A DNA stretch of 35,782 nucleotides from contig JACRHZ010000063.1 of NCBI GenBank assembly GCA_016220175.1, positions 1 to 35,782 on the forward strand, read 5' to 3'. A program made the translations under genes and the position numbers. The notes under the pieces are model-generated. The model searched no databases, had not been told where the DNA came from, and saw nothing but the letters and a program-made list of their open reading frames with translations. Numbering within the stretch: the first letter of the stretch is position 1; the number at the start of each line of letters is the position of its first letter. This document shows positions 24,044 through 31,792 of this stretch, one piece after another. The stretch comes from Candidatus Peregrinibacteria bacterium. Lineage in GTDB: Bacteria; Patescibacteriota; Gracilibacteria; CAIRYL01.

Positions 24044-24071
24044 AATTTTGAATTTTGAATTTTGAATTCTA
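24044..24071. repeat. Heptanucleotide repeat (AATTTTG) at the femAB-like start
   Basis: Three exact AATTTTG units (24044-24064) and a variant AATTCTA. Each exact unit contains a TTG, in three different frames; only the third (24062) opens the long downstream frame. Read on the other strand the unit is ATTCAAA, the heptamer also seen before ftsX. Confidence 0.85.
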
Positions 24072-25063
24072 AACTATTTAAGAATCAGCTCTGGCAAAGT
24101 GATGAGTGGGAGAAATTTCAGCAGCAGTGCGGGAATGAAACTTTTCGTGTTCATAATGTTTTGGTGATTGTACGAAAAACTGCTTTCCAAAAAGTGTTTT
24201 TTGAGATTCCACGGGCATGTGGGGAATGGGGAATGGGGAATGGGGAATGGGAGGAGCTTTGGAATGAGCTTGAGACAAAAGCTCGGGAAAAAGGAGCGGT
24301 GTTTACGAGAATATTTCCAGGAACAAGCAGTCAGCAGTCAGCAGTCAGCAGTCAGCAGAAACAATTCATAATTCAGAATTCAGAATTCAAAATTAATACT
24401 GAGGTTCCCGAAATCTTCCCTGAACACACGCTCATTATCGATCTCCGAAAATCGGAAGAAGAAATTTTGGCAGATATGAAGCAAAAGGGAAGATATAATA
24501 TTGGGATTGCAAAGAAGAAAGGCGTGGAAGTTTTTCGAAGTGAAGACGTCGCGAGTTTTTATAAAATTCTTTCCGAAACTCTAGTGCGTGATGAATTTTC
24601 AGGACATCCGCAAAAAGTCTATGAAAATATGCTCACGAGTTTTGGTGAAAATGGAGATTTGTTTCTCGCGAGATACGAAGAGAAAATTATCGCTGGGGGA
24701 ATTTTTCTCATTTCAGATGATGTGATGACGTATTATTACGGCGCATCAGCAAATGAATATCGGAATGTTATGGCTCCATATCTTCTCCAATGGAGAGCAA
24801 TACAGGAAGCGAAAAAACGCGGATGCACATTTTTCGATTTTCTCGGAATTGCACCAAATACCGTAGAGACGACCAAATTGGGCGTCTCTCTCACGCATAA
24901 TCATCGAAAGAACCATCGCCTTGCGGGCGTTTCAGAATTTAAAGAAAAATTTGGAGGAATTCGAATAGAGTATTCTCCGGCATTTGAAATTATCCATCGT
25001 CTGATGTGGGATAGGGGAATACGAATTCTGAAAAATCTCAGGAGGATACTTTCTGGGAGATAA
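24062..25063 (+). CDS. FemAB-family aminoacyltransferase carrying internal repeats
   Basis: FemAB/FemX proteins use aminoacyl-tRNA to build peptidoglycan cross-bridges on lipid II; their GNAT fold is also used for other acyl transfers. The 333-aa product has an N-terminal LWQSDEWEKFQQ segment, EEEILADMKQKGRYNIGIAKKKGVEV, SGHPQKVYENML, GGIFLISDDVMTYYYGASANEYRNVMAPYLLQWRAIQEAKKRGCTFFDFLGI and AGVSEFKEKFGG, all typical. The likely start is TTG at 24062, inside a heptamer array; no in-frame ATG precedes the conserved region. Three heptamer tracts fall in the first ~112 codons. A GTAGAGAC palindrome remnant encodes an extra stretch (NTVETTKLGVSLTHN, about 267-281) just before the conserved LAGV. 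Confidence 0.85.
   Translation: MNSKLFKNQLWQSDEWEKFQQQCGNETFRVHNVLVIVRKTAFQKVFFEIPRACGEWGMGNGEWEELWNELETKAREKGAVFTRIFPGTSSQQSAVSSQQKQFIIQNSEFKINTEVPEIFPEHTLIIDLRKSEEEILADMKQKGRYNIGIAKKKGVEVFRSEDVASFYKILSETLVRDEFSGHPQKVYENMLTSFGENGDLFLARYEEKIIAGGIFLISDDVMTYYYGASANEYRNVMAPYLLQWRAIQEAKKRGCTFFDFLGIAPNTVETTKLGVSLTHNHRKNHRLAGVSEFKEKFGGIRIEYSPAFEIIHRLMWDRGIRILKNLRRILSGR
24220..24251. repeat. Heptanucleotide tandem repeat TGGGGAA x4.6 in coding sequence
   Basis: Four exact TGGGGAA units plus TGGG, encoding a Gly/Trp/Glu/Asn-rich stretch (EWGMGNGEW) of the FemAB-like protein. Confidence 0.95.
24326..24358. repeat. Heptanucleotide tandem repeat AGCAGTC x4.7 in coding sequence
   Basis: Four exact AGCAGTC units plus AGCAG, encoding a Ser/Gln-rich stretch (SSQQSAVSSQQ) of the FemAB-like protein. 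Confidence 0.95.
24364..24398. repeat. Heptanucleotide tandem repeat ATTCAGA-like x5 in coding sequence
   Basis: Five units: ATTCATA, ATTCAGA, ATTCAGA, ATTCAAA, ATTAATA. It follows the AGCAGTC tract after 5 bases. Confidence 0.9.
24863..24890. repeat. Degenerate GTAGAGAC palindrome inside the FemAB-like CDS, copy 4
   Basis: It begins GTAGAGACG and returns CGTCTCTCTC around CCAA-a-TTGG, an imperfect palindrome of the same family, in frame within the gene. Confidence 0.7.
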
Positions 25064-25076
25064 TATTTTTTTGTTT

Positions 25077-25104
25077 GTAGAGACAAGGCATGCCTTGTCT
25101 CTAC
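25077..25104. repeat. 28-bp perfect palindrome, GTAGAGAC family, copy 3
   Basis: The GTAGAGAC/GTCTCTAC arms enclose the core AAGGCA/TGCCTT. It lies between two convergent genes, 13 bases after the FemAB-like stop and 3 bases from the stop of the gene at 25108. Confidence 0.9.
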
Positions 25105-25107
25105 GGT

Positions 25108-25542
25108 TTATGAATTTTCATCTTTTTTCGGCTGTTTCAAAGATTCGCGGATGGAGTCAATGGCGGAGCCTTCGGCTTTGGTGTGAATAATGTTTTCGAC
25201 CTCAACCTCAGCCTCTTTTTCGATCTTTTTCACTTCCGCAATAAAATTATTCACAAGGGAAATAATTTCCTTTACTCTCTTCTGAACTTCTTCAGGAGAA
25301 AGATTCAGTCCAGATGCTTCATCAATTTTCCTATCAATTTCTTCACATTCATCAATAAGGGCAGCTTCATTCAGATTTTCATATATTGCTACGAGCCCGA
25401 TAAATTCTCCGATCGCATTCACAAATTCTGGAGAATATGGTTCTCCTTTTTCAATCTCAGAAACAAGCAATGAACGCTGTTCCTCTGTGAGAAGAGGAGA
25501 ATTTTTGACCGCCTGCATGAGAATATCAAGTTCTTCTGGCAT
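25108..25542 (-). CDS. Hypothetical acidic coiled-coil protein
   Basis: I do not recognise this 144-aa product. It is acidic and almost entirely helical by composition, with a long heptad-like stretch from about residue 85 to 120 (VQKRVKEIISLVNNFIAEVKKIEKEAEVEVENII) and a polar tail. It has no signal peptide or membrane segment. It follows the 625-aa unknown gene by 7 bases and is probably co-transcribed with it. Its stop is 3 bases from a GTAGAGAC palindrome that may end the transcript. Confidence 0.7.
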   Translation of the reverse strand: MPEELDILMQAVKNSPLLTEEQRSLLVSEIEKGEPYSPEFVNAIGEFIGLVAIYENLNEAALIDECEEIDRKIDEASGLNLSPEEVQKRVKEIISLVNNFIAEVKKIEKEAEVEVENIIHTKAEGSAIDSIRESLKQPKKDENS

Positions 25543-25549
25543 AAACGTG

Positions 25550-27427
25550 TTATGAAATAGTCAATTTTTCAATATGTCTGACATCCAACTTATTTCCTTT
25601 ACAAACTAAACTTCCATTCTTAAAATCGAGCTTAATAGATTTTTTTTGACCAGATACGTTTATGGAAAAAATAGCGTTGTCTTTATTGAAAGATTGAAGT
25701 TCCAGAGAAAAGCTTGTATCAGTTTCCGAACTTCCTATTGCTTCTAAAAATTTCTTCTTATCTTTCTTGCCTGTACTTGAATTTATTGTAAAATCGACAT
25801 TTATTCTTTTAGTCGATATTGCTGAAGTTGTAATTTTATCAAAAAACTTATCTCTAAACCTCCTTGCGGCTTCTTTATTTTGTAATGCTTCTTCTCCTTT
25901 TTTCCCCATCCCTACAGGTTCTGGATTTCCTTTGAGAATGCTAAGAGGGAATGTTTTGCCATCATATTCAAAAATTCCATCTCTAGTGTTGATTGTCACC
26001 TTCTTTTCCGGAATCCCCAAAGTTTTAAATACAATTTGATTATTTTTTTGATCTAGGAAGGTTACTTCCATTCTTTGAAAATCAGAGATGTTCGCTCCAG
26101 TGTCACTCTTGAATTTAGTACGAAGATTCTCACCAAATTCAAAGAAAAATTCTTTTCCAACTTGCAAAGAACCAGGTGTTGTTTTTAGAGAGGCATCAAG
26201 CTCACTTTGTAGATGGGCTGCAATCTCTGTCGAACGTTTTGTATAATCATTTCCTTTGTTTTTCGCATTCATATTTGTTTCCACTTCTTTTGCTCGAAAT
26301 CCAACCTTTCCTCTTTCGATTCCTAGCTTCTCTCTAAGCCATCGAACGCCAAAACTGCCCACAAGAGTATTTTTAAGAATTTCTTCCACTTCTTCTGGCT
26401 GAGGAAGATCTGGCTTACCTGTTAGGTATGTTTTAAATTCATTAGAAAGGGATTTGTGGTCTATAACGTGCTTGAGGTATTTCTGAGCTGTTTCTGGTGG
26501 CAATTTATAATTATCTGTCAACAAACTAAACGCAACATTGTATTTTCCGGTTGATGCTCTGTTTTCAAATATACTTTTCTCCCTTCTTACACGATTTTTT
26601 AAAATATGGATTGCGCCTTCAAGCGCCTGTGCTTGACGTTTATAGAGATATGGTCCTGTGCTTTTCCTTTTTTTATCTGCATTTAAACCAATAATGTCCT
26701 TTTTGTCCCATACTGCTTTTCCATGAGCAACAAGTGCATACCATGGTCTTTGTCCCAACATGTTCAGTTTTTCTGCTTCTCCCATTTTATTAATATCCTC
26801 CTGTTTAAGAGGCTTTCCTCTCTGTGGAGGGTCCTTCGGATCTTTCGGCTTATAATCCCATGAATACTCTTTTTTTCTTCCATCGTTTGTAGCACTTGTA
26901 CTTGAGCTCCGTTCCTTCCTGGTAACGTCATACCTGTTTTCTAGAATTTTCAATATTTTTGCTCTTTGTTCTTCAAGAACAGAAAGTGCTGTTTCATGAA
27001 TTTCCCATGAATCTGCAGTTTTCTCAAATGCCCTCCTTGCAATATTTTCACGAACAAGCCGCGTTAACCCTTCAATCTGATGTCTTTTTTTCCTTAATGT
27101 AATCGCTACGTCCTCTGTAACACCTTTCACAATTCGTCCAGGAAGTGTTGCAGGAAGATGTCCCTCCAAAAAATGAGAGCCAATCCCCCTTCCTAAAGCC
27201 TTTTCTGATTCTTCTTTAACTGTTTTGAGAGCTCTTATGCCAATAGCGTGAAGTTGAGTTCCCTTATCGAATTGAGCAATTGATTCTTTTTCTTCCTTAT
27301 CGTTCTTTTCAAGATACTCTTTTTGATTTTCATTTGGACTTGGTGCTGCAAAAAACACACGTCTGTTTTCATGGCAAAAAACATGTTCTTGAAGCCGAAA
27401 AAAGTGGAAATGATATTGTTCTCGCAT
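25550..27427 (-). CDS. Hypothetical 625-aa protein with duplicated C-terminal beta module
   Basis: I do not recognise this protein. The N-terminal ~170 residues are charged and helical. A Pro/Lys-rich linker (DYKPKDPKDPPQRGKP, ~191-206) follows, then a helical middle (~210-420). The C-terminal third has two similar stretches: residues ~452-497 (VTFLDQKNNQIVFKTL..KKVTIN..GIFEYDGKTFPLSI) and ~574-619 (LELQSFNKDNAIFSIN..KKSIKLDFKNGSLVCKGNKLDVRHI). They look like a duplicated beta module. No catalytic motif, signal peptide or membrane helix is clear. The ATG at 27427 has no Shine-Dalgarno. The gene is divergent from trigger factor and likely co-transcribed with the 144-aa gene. Confidence 0.75.
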   Translation of the reverse strand: MREQYHFHFFRLQEHVFCHENRRVFFAAPSPNENQKEYLEKNDKEEKESIAQFDKGTQLHAIGIRALKTVKEESEKALGRGIGSHFLEGHLPATLPGRIVKGVTEDVAITLRKKRHQIEGLTRLVRENIARRAFEKTADSWEIHETALSVLEEQRAKILKILENRYDVTRKERSSSTSATNDGRKKEYSWDYKPKDPKDPPQRGKPLKQEDINKMGEAEKLNMLGQRPWYALVAHGKAVWDKKDIIGLNADKKRKSTGPYLYKRQAQALEGAIHILKNRVRREKSIFENRASTGKYNVAFSLLTDNYKLPPETAQKYLKHVIDHKSLSNEFKTYLTGKPDLPQPEEVEEILKNTLVGSFGVRWLREKLGIERGKVGFRAKEVETNMNAKNKGNDYTKRSTEIAAHLQSELDASLKTTPGSLQVGKEFFFEFGENLRTKFKSDTGANISDFQRMEVTFLDQKNNQIVFKTLGIPEKKVTINTRDGIFEYDGKTFPLSILKGNPEPVGMGKKGEEALQNKEAARRFRDKFFDKITTSAISTKRINVDFTINSSTGKKDKKKFLEAIGSSETDTSFSLELQSFNKDNAIFSINVSGQKKSIKLDFKNGSLVCKGNKLDVRHIEKLTIS

Positions 27428-27544
27428 TTAATATTTGTATTTATCTCAAAAAACTCAAAATCATCTGACCATTCTACCAAAAAACATGAAAAATTGCAAT
27501 ATCATGGCGTTTCTGAGAGAATTTTTTGGCTTTTTCCCCAAATC

Positions 27545-28831
27545 ATGAAAACGAAGGCCAAAAAACTTCCGAAATCTCAAGTTCTCCTCACGATTGAGCT
27601 CGAAGAAGCAGAATGGAAAAAATATCGAGATCAAGCCACTCGTAAGCTTTCTCATGAAGTAAAAATAGATGGATTTCGTGCTGGACACGTTCCCGAAAAT
27701 ATCCTTCTCGAAAAATTTGGAGAAGGACCGATTATTGCAGAAACGATTGATCTTGCCGTTCCACAAGCATATATGGACGCTATTCGAGAAGAAAAAGTTC
27801 AACCCATTGCTCGTCCGGATGTAAAAATTACTTCAGAAAAGCCATTTGTATTTGAAGCAATAGTTGCTGTTTACCCGGAAATTACAATCAAACCCATCAC
27901 GAAATTAAAAGTGGAAAAAGAGAAAATCGAAGTGACAGAGAAGGAGATTGATGAGATGGTGAAATATTTTCAGGAACAAATTGCAGAACGAAAAGAAGTT
28001 GATCGTGCGGCAAAAAAAGGAGATATCGTCATTACTGATTTTGCCGGATTTGACATAGATGGCGTCAAACTTGATGGAACGGAAAGCAAACAGCATCCGA
28101 TTGAAATCGGCTCAGGAACGATGATTCCCGGATTTGAAGATGAAATTCTTGGTCTCAAAAAAGGCGATTCAAAAACGTTTGAGATCACATTTCCCAAAAA
28201 ATATCATTCGGAAAAATTCGCGGGAAAAAAGGTGAAATTTGAAGTTCATATTCATCACGTCCAGGAAAAAATTCTTCCGGAAATGAGTGAAGCTTTTGTC
28301 AAAAACATTACGGGACAGGAAAAGCCAGTGGAAGAATTTCGAAAGGAAATTGAAGAAAGCCTGAAAGAACGCAAAAAAACGGAAGAACAGAAAAAACACG
28401 AAGAAGCGCTCCTCGAGGCAGTGGTAGATGTTACGAACGTTGATCTTCCAGAAATTCTCATCCATGAAGAAGTTGATTACCTTCTTGATAACGTGAAATT
28501 CCAAGTTCTCCAGCGCGGAATGACGTGGGAAGCACATCTCATGCATCTTAAAAAATCTGAGGACGAAATTCGAAAAGAGCTTCATTCCCAAGCGGAGAAA
28601 CAAGTGAAGGCTCGTATGGGAATTCAGGAATTCTTAGAACGTGATGGAGTGAAAATTGATGAAAAAGAAATTGAAGAAGAAGTCATGAAAGTTTTTTCTC
28701 GAATGAGCGAATCGGACAGAGCGCAAAAAGCAGAACATTTTCAAAAAGGAGCGAGAGGATGGAAAGAGGCGGAAAATAAACTGAGAATTACAAAGTGGGT
28801 GGATGGAAAGTTGGCGGAGCTCATCAAGTGA
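27545..28831 (+). CDS. tig: Trigger factor, ribosome-associated chaperone and PPIase
   Basis: Trigger factor binds at the ribosome exit tunnel and folds nascent chains. The 428-aa product has the N-terminal ribosome-binding domain with the signature region VKIDGFRAGHVPENILLEKFG (the family's GFRxGxxP motif). The FKBP-like PPIase domain follows (RAAKKGDIVITDFAGFDIDGVKLDG...IGSGTMIPGFEDEILGLKKGDSKTFEITFPKKYHSEKFAGKKVKFEVHIHHV), then the helical C-terminal chaperone arms. I chose the ATG at 27545 (MKTKAKKLPKSQVLLTIEL); reading further upstream gives unrelated residues. No Shine-Dalgarno. clpP and clpX do not follow it. Confidence 0.95.
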   Translation: MKTKAKKLPKSQVLLTIELEEAEWKKYRDQATRKLSHEVKIDGFRAGHVPENILLEKFGEGPIIAETIDLAVPQAYMDAIREEKVQPIARPDVKITSEKPFVFEAIVAVYPEITIKPITKLKVEKEKIEVTEKEIDEMVKYFQEQIAERKEVDRAAKKGDIVITDFAGFDIDGVKLDGTESKQHPIEIGSGTMIPGFEDEILGLKKGDSKTFEITFPKKYHSEKFAGKKVKFEVHIHHVQEKILPEMSEAFVKNITGQEKPVEEFRKEIEESLKERKKTEEQKKHEEALLEAVVDVTNVDLPEILIHEEVDYLLDNVKFQVLQRGMTWEAHLMHLKKSEDEIRKELHSQAEKQVKARMGIQEFLERDGVKIDEKEIEEEVMKVFSRMSESDRAQKAEHFQKGARGWKEAENKLRITKWVDGKLAELIK

Positions 28832-29122
28832 AAAATGCGGAAATACGTTACAACAATGATATAGACGGAAAGATTTTTAATTTTGAAATTTTAAATTTCT
28901 AAATAATTTCTAAATTATAATGTTTAAACAACAAACATGAATTCAGATATAGAATTTTAAGATTAAAAATTAGAAATTAAGATTTATTTAGAGATTTTAA
29001 AATTATAAAATTAAAAATTACTTCCCCAAATTCTTAATATTCTCCTACCAATACCGAAGAGTTAATATTTTCTTTCTCCATGGACCTGTGCTACTCTAGC
29101 GCAAGATTTTTTCCAAAATCAG
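28832..29122. other. AT-rich intergenic region with degenerate heptamer-like repeats
   Basis: About 290 bases without a gene. The part from 28870 to 29025 is extremely AT-rich and built from related short units (AATTTTG, AAATTTT, AAATTTC, TTTCTAA), reminiscent of a decayed heptamer array. An extended -10 (TGC-TACTCT, 29089-29097) near the right end probably serves the lipoprotein gene. Confidence 0.6.
29089..29097 (+). promoter_or_regulatory. Extended -10 promoter of the lipoprotein gene
   Basis: TGC-TACTCT about 26 bases before the ATG, the same form as before the DUF378 gene. Confidence 0.45.
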
Positions 29123-29914
29123 ATGAATAAGCCATTCTCGTACGGAGTACTCCTTTTCCCCCTTCTCCTTCTTTCAGCATGCGGCGGTATTGATCTCCCG
29201 TCAGAAGAGAAAAAAGGTGATACAACTCTCATTTCAGAAGCTCCATCTGGAACTTCTCCTGAAACAGAAAATAAGGCTGAAGGAGACAAAACAACTTCTC
29301 TGAAGGCGAATGAAGACGGGGCAACAGGCATTCTCCAATGTTTGACAGAGAAGGAGCGTATTTCAGAAGCACTCGATATTAATACCAAAGAACTTGAAAA
29401 ATGTCTTGAGGACAAAAAAGGTGTTTCGAGACGAATTGAAGCGCTTACTTCTCGTGAAACCGAAACAGAAAAATTTCAAAAATTTGTAAAATATTATTTG
29501 GAAAATACAAAGCCATCAGAATATCCATTTCCAAAATGCGGACAGCCTCAACTTTTTAAAGGAGAATCATGGTACGTAGATTTTGAAGCTGCCCTTCATA
29601 ATGCGGCAATTCCATTTGGACGTGAAACTATTTCTGTCGAGAACCTTACCGGTGGATGTTATTCTTCGGACGGGAAGATGGCATTTTTTCTCGGAGCACA
29701 GGATGGGCAGGGCACTTATGACTTTCATCTTCTCAAATATAATCTTGAAGGAAAAACTCTCGAAGAAGCATTCCTCGTAGATGGAAAATGTGATATATGT
29801 CCCACAAAACTCGGGAAACGGAATGGACCATTTTTGAGTTTGCAGGGACAGGAAGGAGCGAACCAAGTCGAGTACGAGTACTATTATGCAGATAATATTT
29901 TACAGAAAAAATAA
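29123..29914 (+). CDS. Hypothetical lipoprotein
   Basis: The 263-aa product has a lipoprotein signal peptide (MNKPFSYGVLLFPLLLLSAC) with lipobox LSAC and the lipidated Cys at residue 20. A disordered Glu/Thr/Ser-rich linker (~22-70), a short coiled-coil-prone helix (~75-120) and a folded domain with four or five cysteines (CGQP, GGCYSS, GKCDICP) follow. The fold is unknown to me. It would be anchored to the outer face of the cytoplasmic membrane. Confidence 0.8.
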   Translation: MNKPFSYGVLLFPLLLLSACGGIDLPSEEKKGDTTLISEAPSGTSPETENKAEGDKTTSLKANEDGATGILQCLTEKERISEALDINTKELEKCLEDKKGVSRRIEALTSRETETEKFQKFVKYYLENTKPSEYPFPKCGQPQLFKGESWYVDFEAALHNAAIPFGRETISVENLTGGCYSSDGKMAFFLGAQDGQGTYDFHLLKYNLEGKTLEEAFLVDGKCDICPTKLGKRNGPFLSLQGQEGANQVEYEYYYADNILQKK

Positions 29915-29935
29915 GGAGCTCTTTTTTAGGCGTAT

Positions 29936-30166
29936 ATGCATATCGCTATCGGGATTCTGGGGATAATCATTTCCTTCCTCATGATCAAATATCGGCATCA
30001 TATTTATCGATTTAGCGGACCGTGGGGAATCGTGGAGAGGTATTTGGGAATGGGATCAACCCCGACATTCATCGTTCTTCTCGCAGTTGTCGTATTTTTT
30101 GTTTCAATTACTGTTTTTACTGGATATGCAACAAATCTCACGAGTGGAATTGCGAGGTTCTTTTAG
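29936..30166 (+). CDS. Small two-helix membrane protein of unknown function
   Basis: The 76-aa product has membrane segments at about residues 3-18 (IAIGILGIIISFLMI) and 44-64 (TFIVLLAVVVFFVSITVFTGY). Between them is a polar loop with RHHIYRFSGPWGIVERYLGMGST. The R-F-S-G-P-W loop and length recall small unnamed membrane proteins seen in other CPR genomes, but I cannot name a family. It follows the lipoprotein gene by 21 bases and could be co-transcribed. Confidence 0.65.
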   Translation: MHIAIGILGIIISFLMIKYRHHIYRFSGPWGIVERYLGMGSTPTFIVLLAVVVFFVSITVFTGYATNLTSGIARFF

Positions 30167-30225
30167 ATCGAGAAAACGAAAACTTCAAAGACCAAAAATC
30201 TTTAATAAATGGGAGAAAATAATTT

Positions 30226-30531
30226 TCACCCCCACCAAGAAGGTCGATGTCCTCGATCCATCAATGCAGTCTTCACTGCTTTTCCATATGGCGTCAATGT
30301 TATAAAACCATCCGTATCGTTACAAAGTTGATATCGTAAAGCCCACTGGACTAACTCATAACGCCAAAAACCCGTATTATTGGGAAATGGGCTTCCTTCC
30401 ATGCTCACAAAAGCATCAGCCCATTGCGAAGCGATAAGATCATCAGCAATAGCCAGCTTCGCTACTTCTGGAATAGATGAAGGCTCCTCGACTGGAGGAG
30501 ATATACTATTTTTGAATTCTAGGCTTTTCAT
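30226..30531 (-). CDS. Hypothetical 101-aa protein, possible winged-helix fold
   Basis: I do not recognise this protein. After a polar N-terminus, the segment FWRYELVQWALRYQLCNDTDGFITLTPYGKAVKTALMDRG resembles the last helix and wing of winged-helix proteins (a helix, then D-G-x-I-x-LTP-x-G-x-x). It lies 26 bases downstream of ftsZ on the same strand and is probably co-transcribed with it. Confidence 0.55.
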   Translation of the reverse strand: MKSLEFKNSISPPVEEPSSIPEVAKLAIADDLIASQWADAFVSMEGSPFPNNTGFWRYELVQWALRYQLCNDTDGFITLTPYGKAVKTALMDRGHRPSWWG

Positions 30532-30557
30532 AAGAAGAATTATTTTTTAAAGGATTT

Positions 30558-31745
30558 TTATCTCTTCAGCGTCTTCCTCAAAAAAGCAGGAACTTCGAGA
30601 TCATCTTCCGACTTTGGTCCGACTTTCCCAACAATTCCAGAAGTGCTTCCTCCAAGTCTCTGAACAGATCCACTCCATGCTGTTCCTGCATTTTCATGCT
30701 TCGCTTTCTGTTTCTCTTCATCAAATCCGGTTGCAATTACGGTTACCTTTATTTCTCCGGTATGAGAATCGTCCACCACTGCTCCAAAAATAATCGTTGC
30801 ATCCGGATCAGCAGCAGCAGTTATTACGCGCGCTGCTTCATCAACTTCAAACATAGAAAGATCGGCTCCTCCCGTGATATTGAGAAGAATTCCTTTTGCG
30901 CCCTCGATCGAAACTTCTAGGAGTGGTGAATTTATTGCAGCTTTTGCCGCCTGCTCAGCTCGATTTTCTCCAGTCGCATAGCCGATTCCCATAAGTGCTG
31001 GCCCCGAATTTTTCATTATCGATTTTACATCGGCAAAGTCAACGTTGATAAGTCCATGAACCGTGATGAGATCAGATATTCCCTGAACACCTTGATGAAG
31101 AACATCATCCACAACACTGAACGATTCAGTGAGGGGCATTTTTTTATCAATAAGAGCAAGGAGTCGGTCATTTGGAATAAGAATAATGCTATCTACTTTT
31201 CCCTTCAGGCTTTCCAGTCCTTCCATTGCCTGATTTCTCCTTTTCGCTCCTTCGAAAGAAAACGGTTTTGTAACTACTGCAACAGTAAGCGCTCCGAGTT
31301 CTCTCGCAATTTCTGCGACCACCGGAGCTCCGCCTGTTCCCGTTCCTCCTCCGAGTCCGCAGGTAATAAACACCATATCTGCTCCTTCAAGAGCTGTTCG
31401 AATCTCCTCACTCGATTCTTCCGCTGACTTTTCTCCCACCATTGGATCTGACCCAGCGCCAAGACCTTTGGTGGATCCTTTTCCAATGTTAATTTTTCGC
31501 GGAGCTTCGTTGTAATAAAGTGCCTGCGCATCTGTGTTGAGCGTAATGAATTCCACACCATCAATGTGTGTCTTTACCATCCTATTAATCGCATTCCCTC
31601 CGCCTCCGCCAATTCCTACCACCTTAATAACCGCAGATGGAGACATCGCGGGAAGAACCTCCGAAGAAGAGGAGCTTTTATGTGCTTTTACTTGAGTCGT
31701 AATTGGATTGGCTCCAAAAAGTGATTTCAGTCTGTTATCGGACAT
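30558..31745 (-). CDS. ftsZ: Cell-division GTPase FtsZ
   Basis: FtsZ polymerises into the cytokinetic ring. The 395-aa product has [17 protein letters not shown], the NTDAQAL segment, the tubulin signature [16 protein letters not shown], the T7 loop with [11 protein letters not shown], and the C-terminal peptide [12 protein letters not shown] that binds FtsA in well-studied bacteria. The start is the ATG at 31745 ([11 protein letters not shown]); upstream residues are not conserved. It lies 47 bases after ftsA. Confidence 0.97.
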   Translation of the reverse strand: MSDNRLKSLFGANPITTQVKAHKSSSSSEVLPAMSPSAVIKVVGIGGGGGNAINRMVKTHIDGVEFITLNTDAQALYYNEAPRKINIGKGSTKGLGAGSDPMVGEKSAEESSEEIRTALEGADMVFITCGLGGGTGTGGAPVVAEIARELGALTVAVVTKPFSFEGAKRRNQAMEGLESLKGKVDSIILIPNDRLLALIDKKMPLTESFSVVDDVLHQGVQGISDLITVHGLINVDFADVKSIMKNSGPALMGIGYATGENRAEQAAKAAINSPLLEVSIEGAKGILLNITGGADLSMFEVDEAARVITAAADPDATIIFGAVVDDSHTGEIKVTVIATGFDEEKQKAKHENAGTAWSGSVQRLGGSTSGIVGKVGPKSEDDLEVPAFLRKTLKR

Positions 31746-31792
31746 GGTGAGAAGAGAAAAATGATAAAGAGAAAAAAACAATAATAACAAAT

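Noticed and set aside
24220-24398. Possible CRISPR-like array from short repeats
   Set aside because: The units are 7 bp with no spacers, and they differ between tracts; they are tandem microsatellites inside a coding frame.
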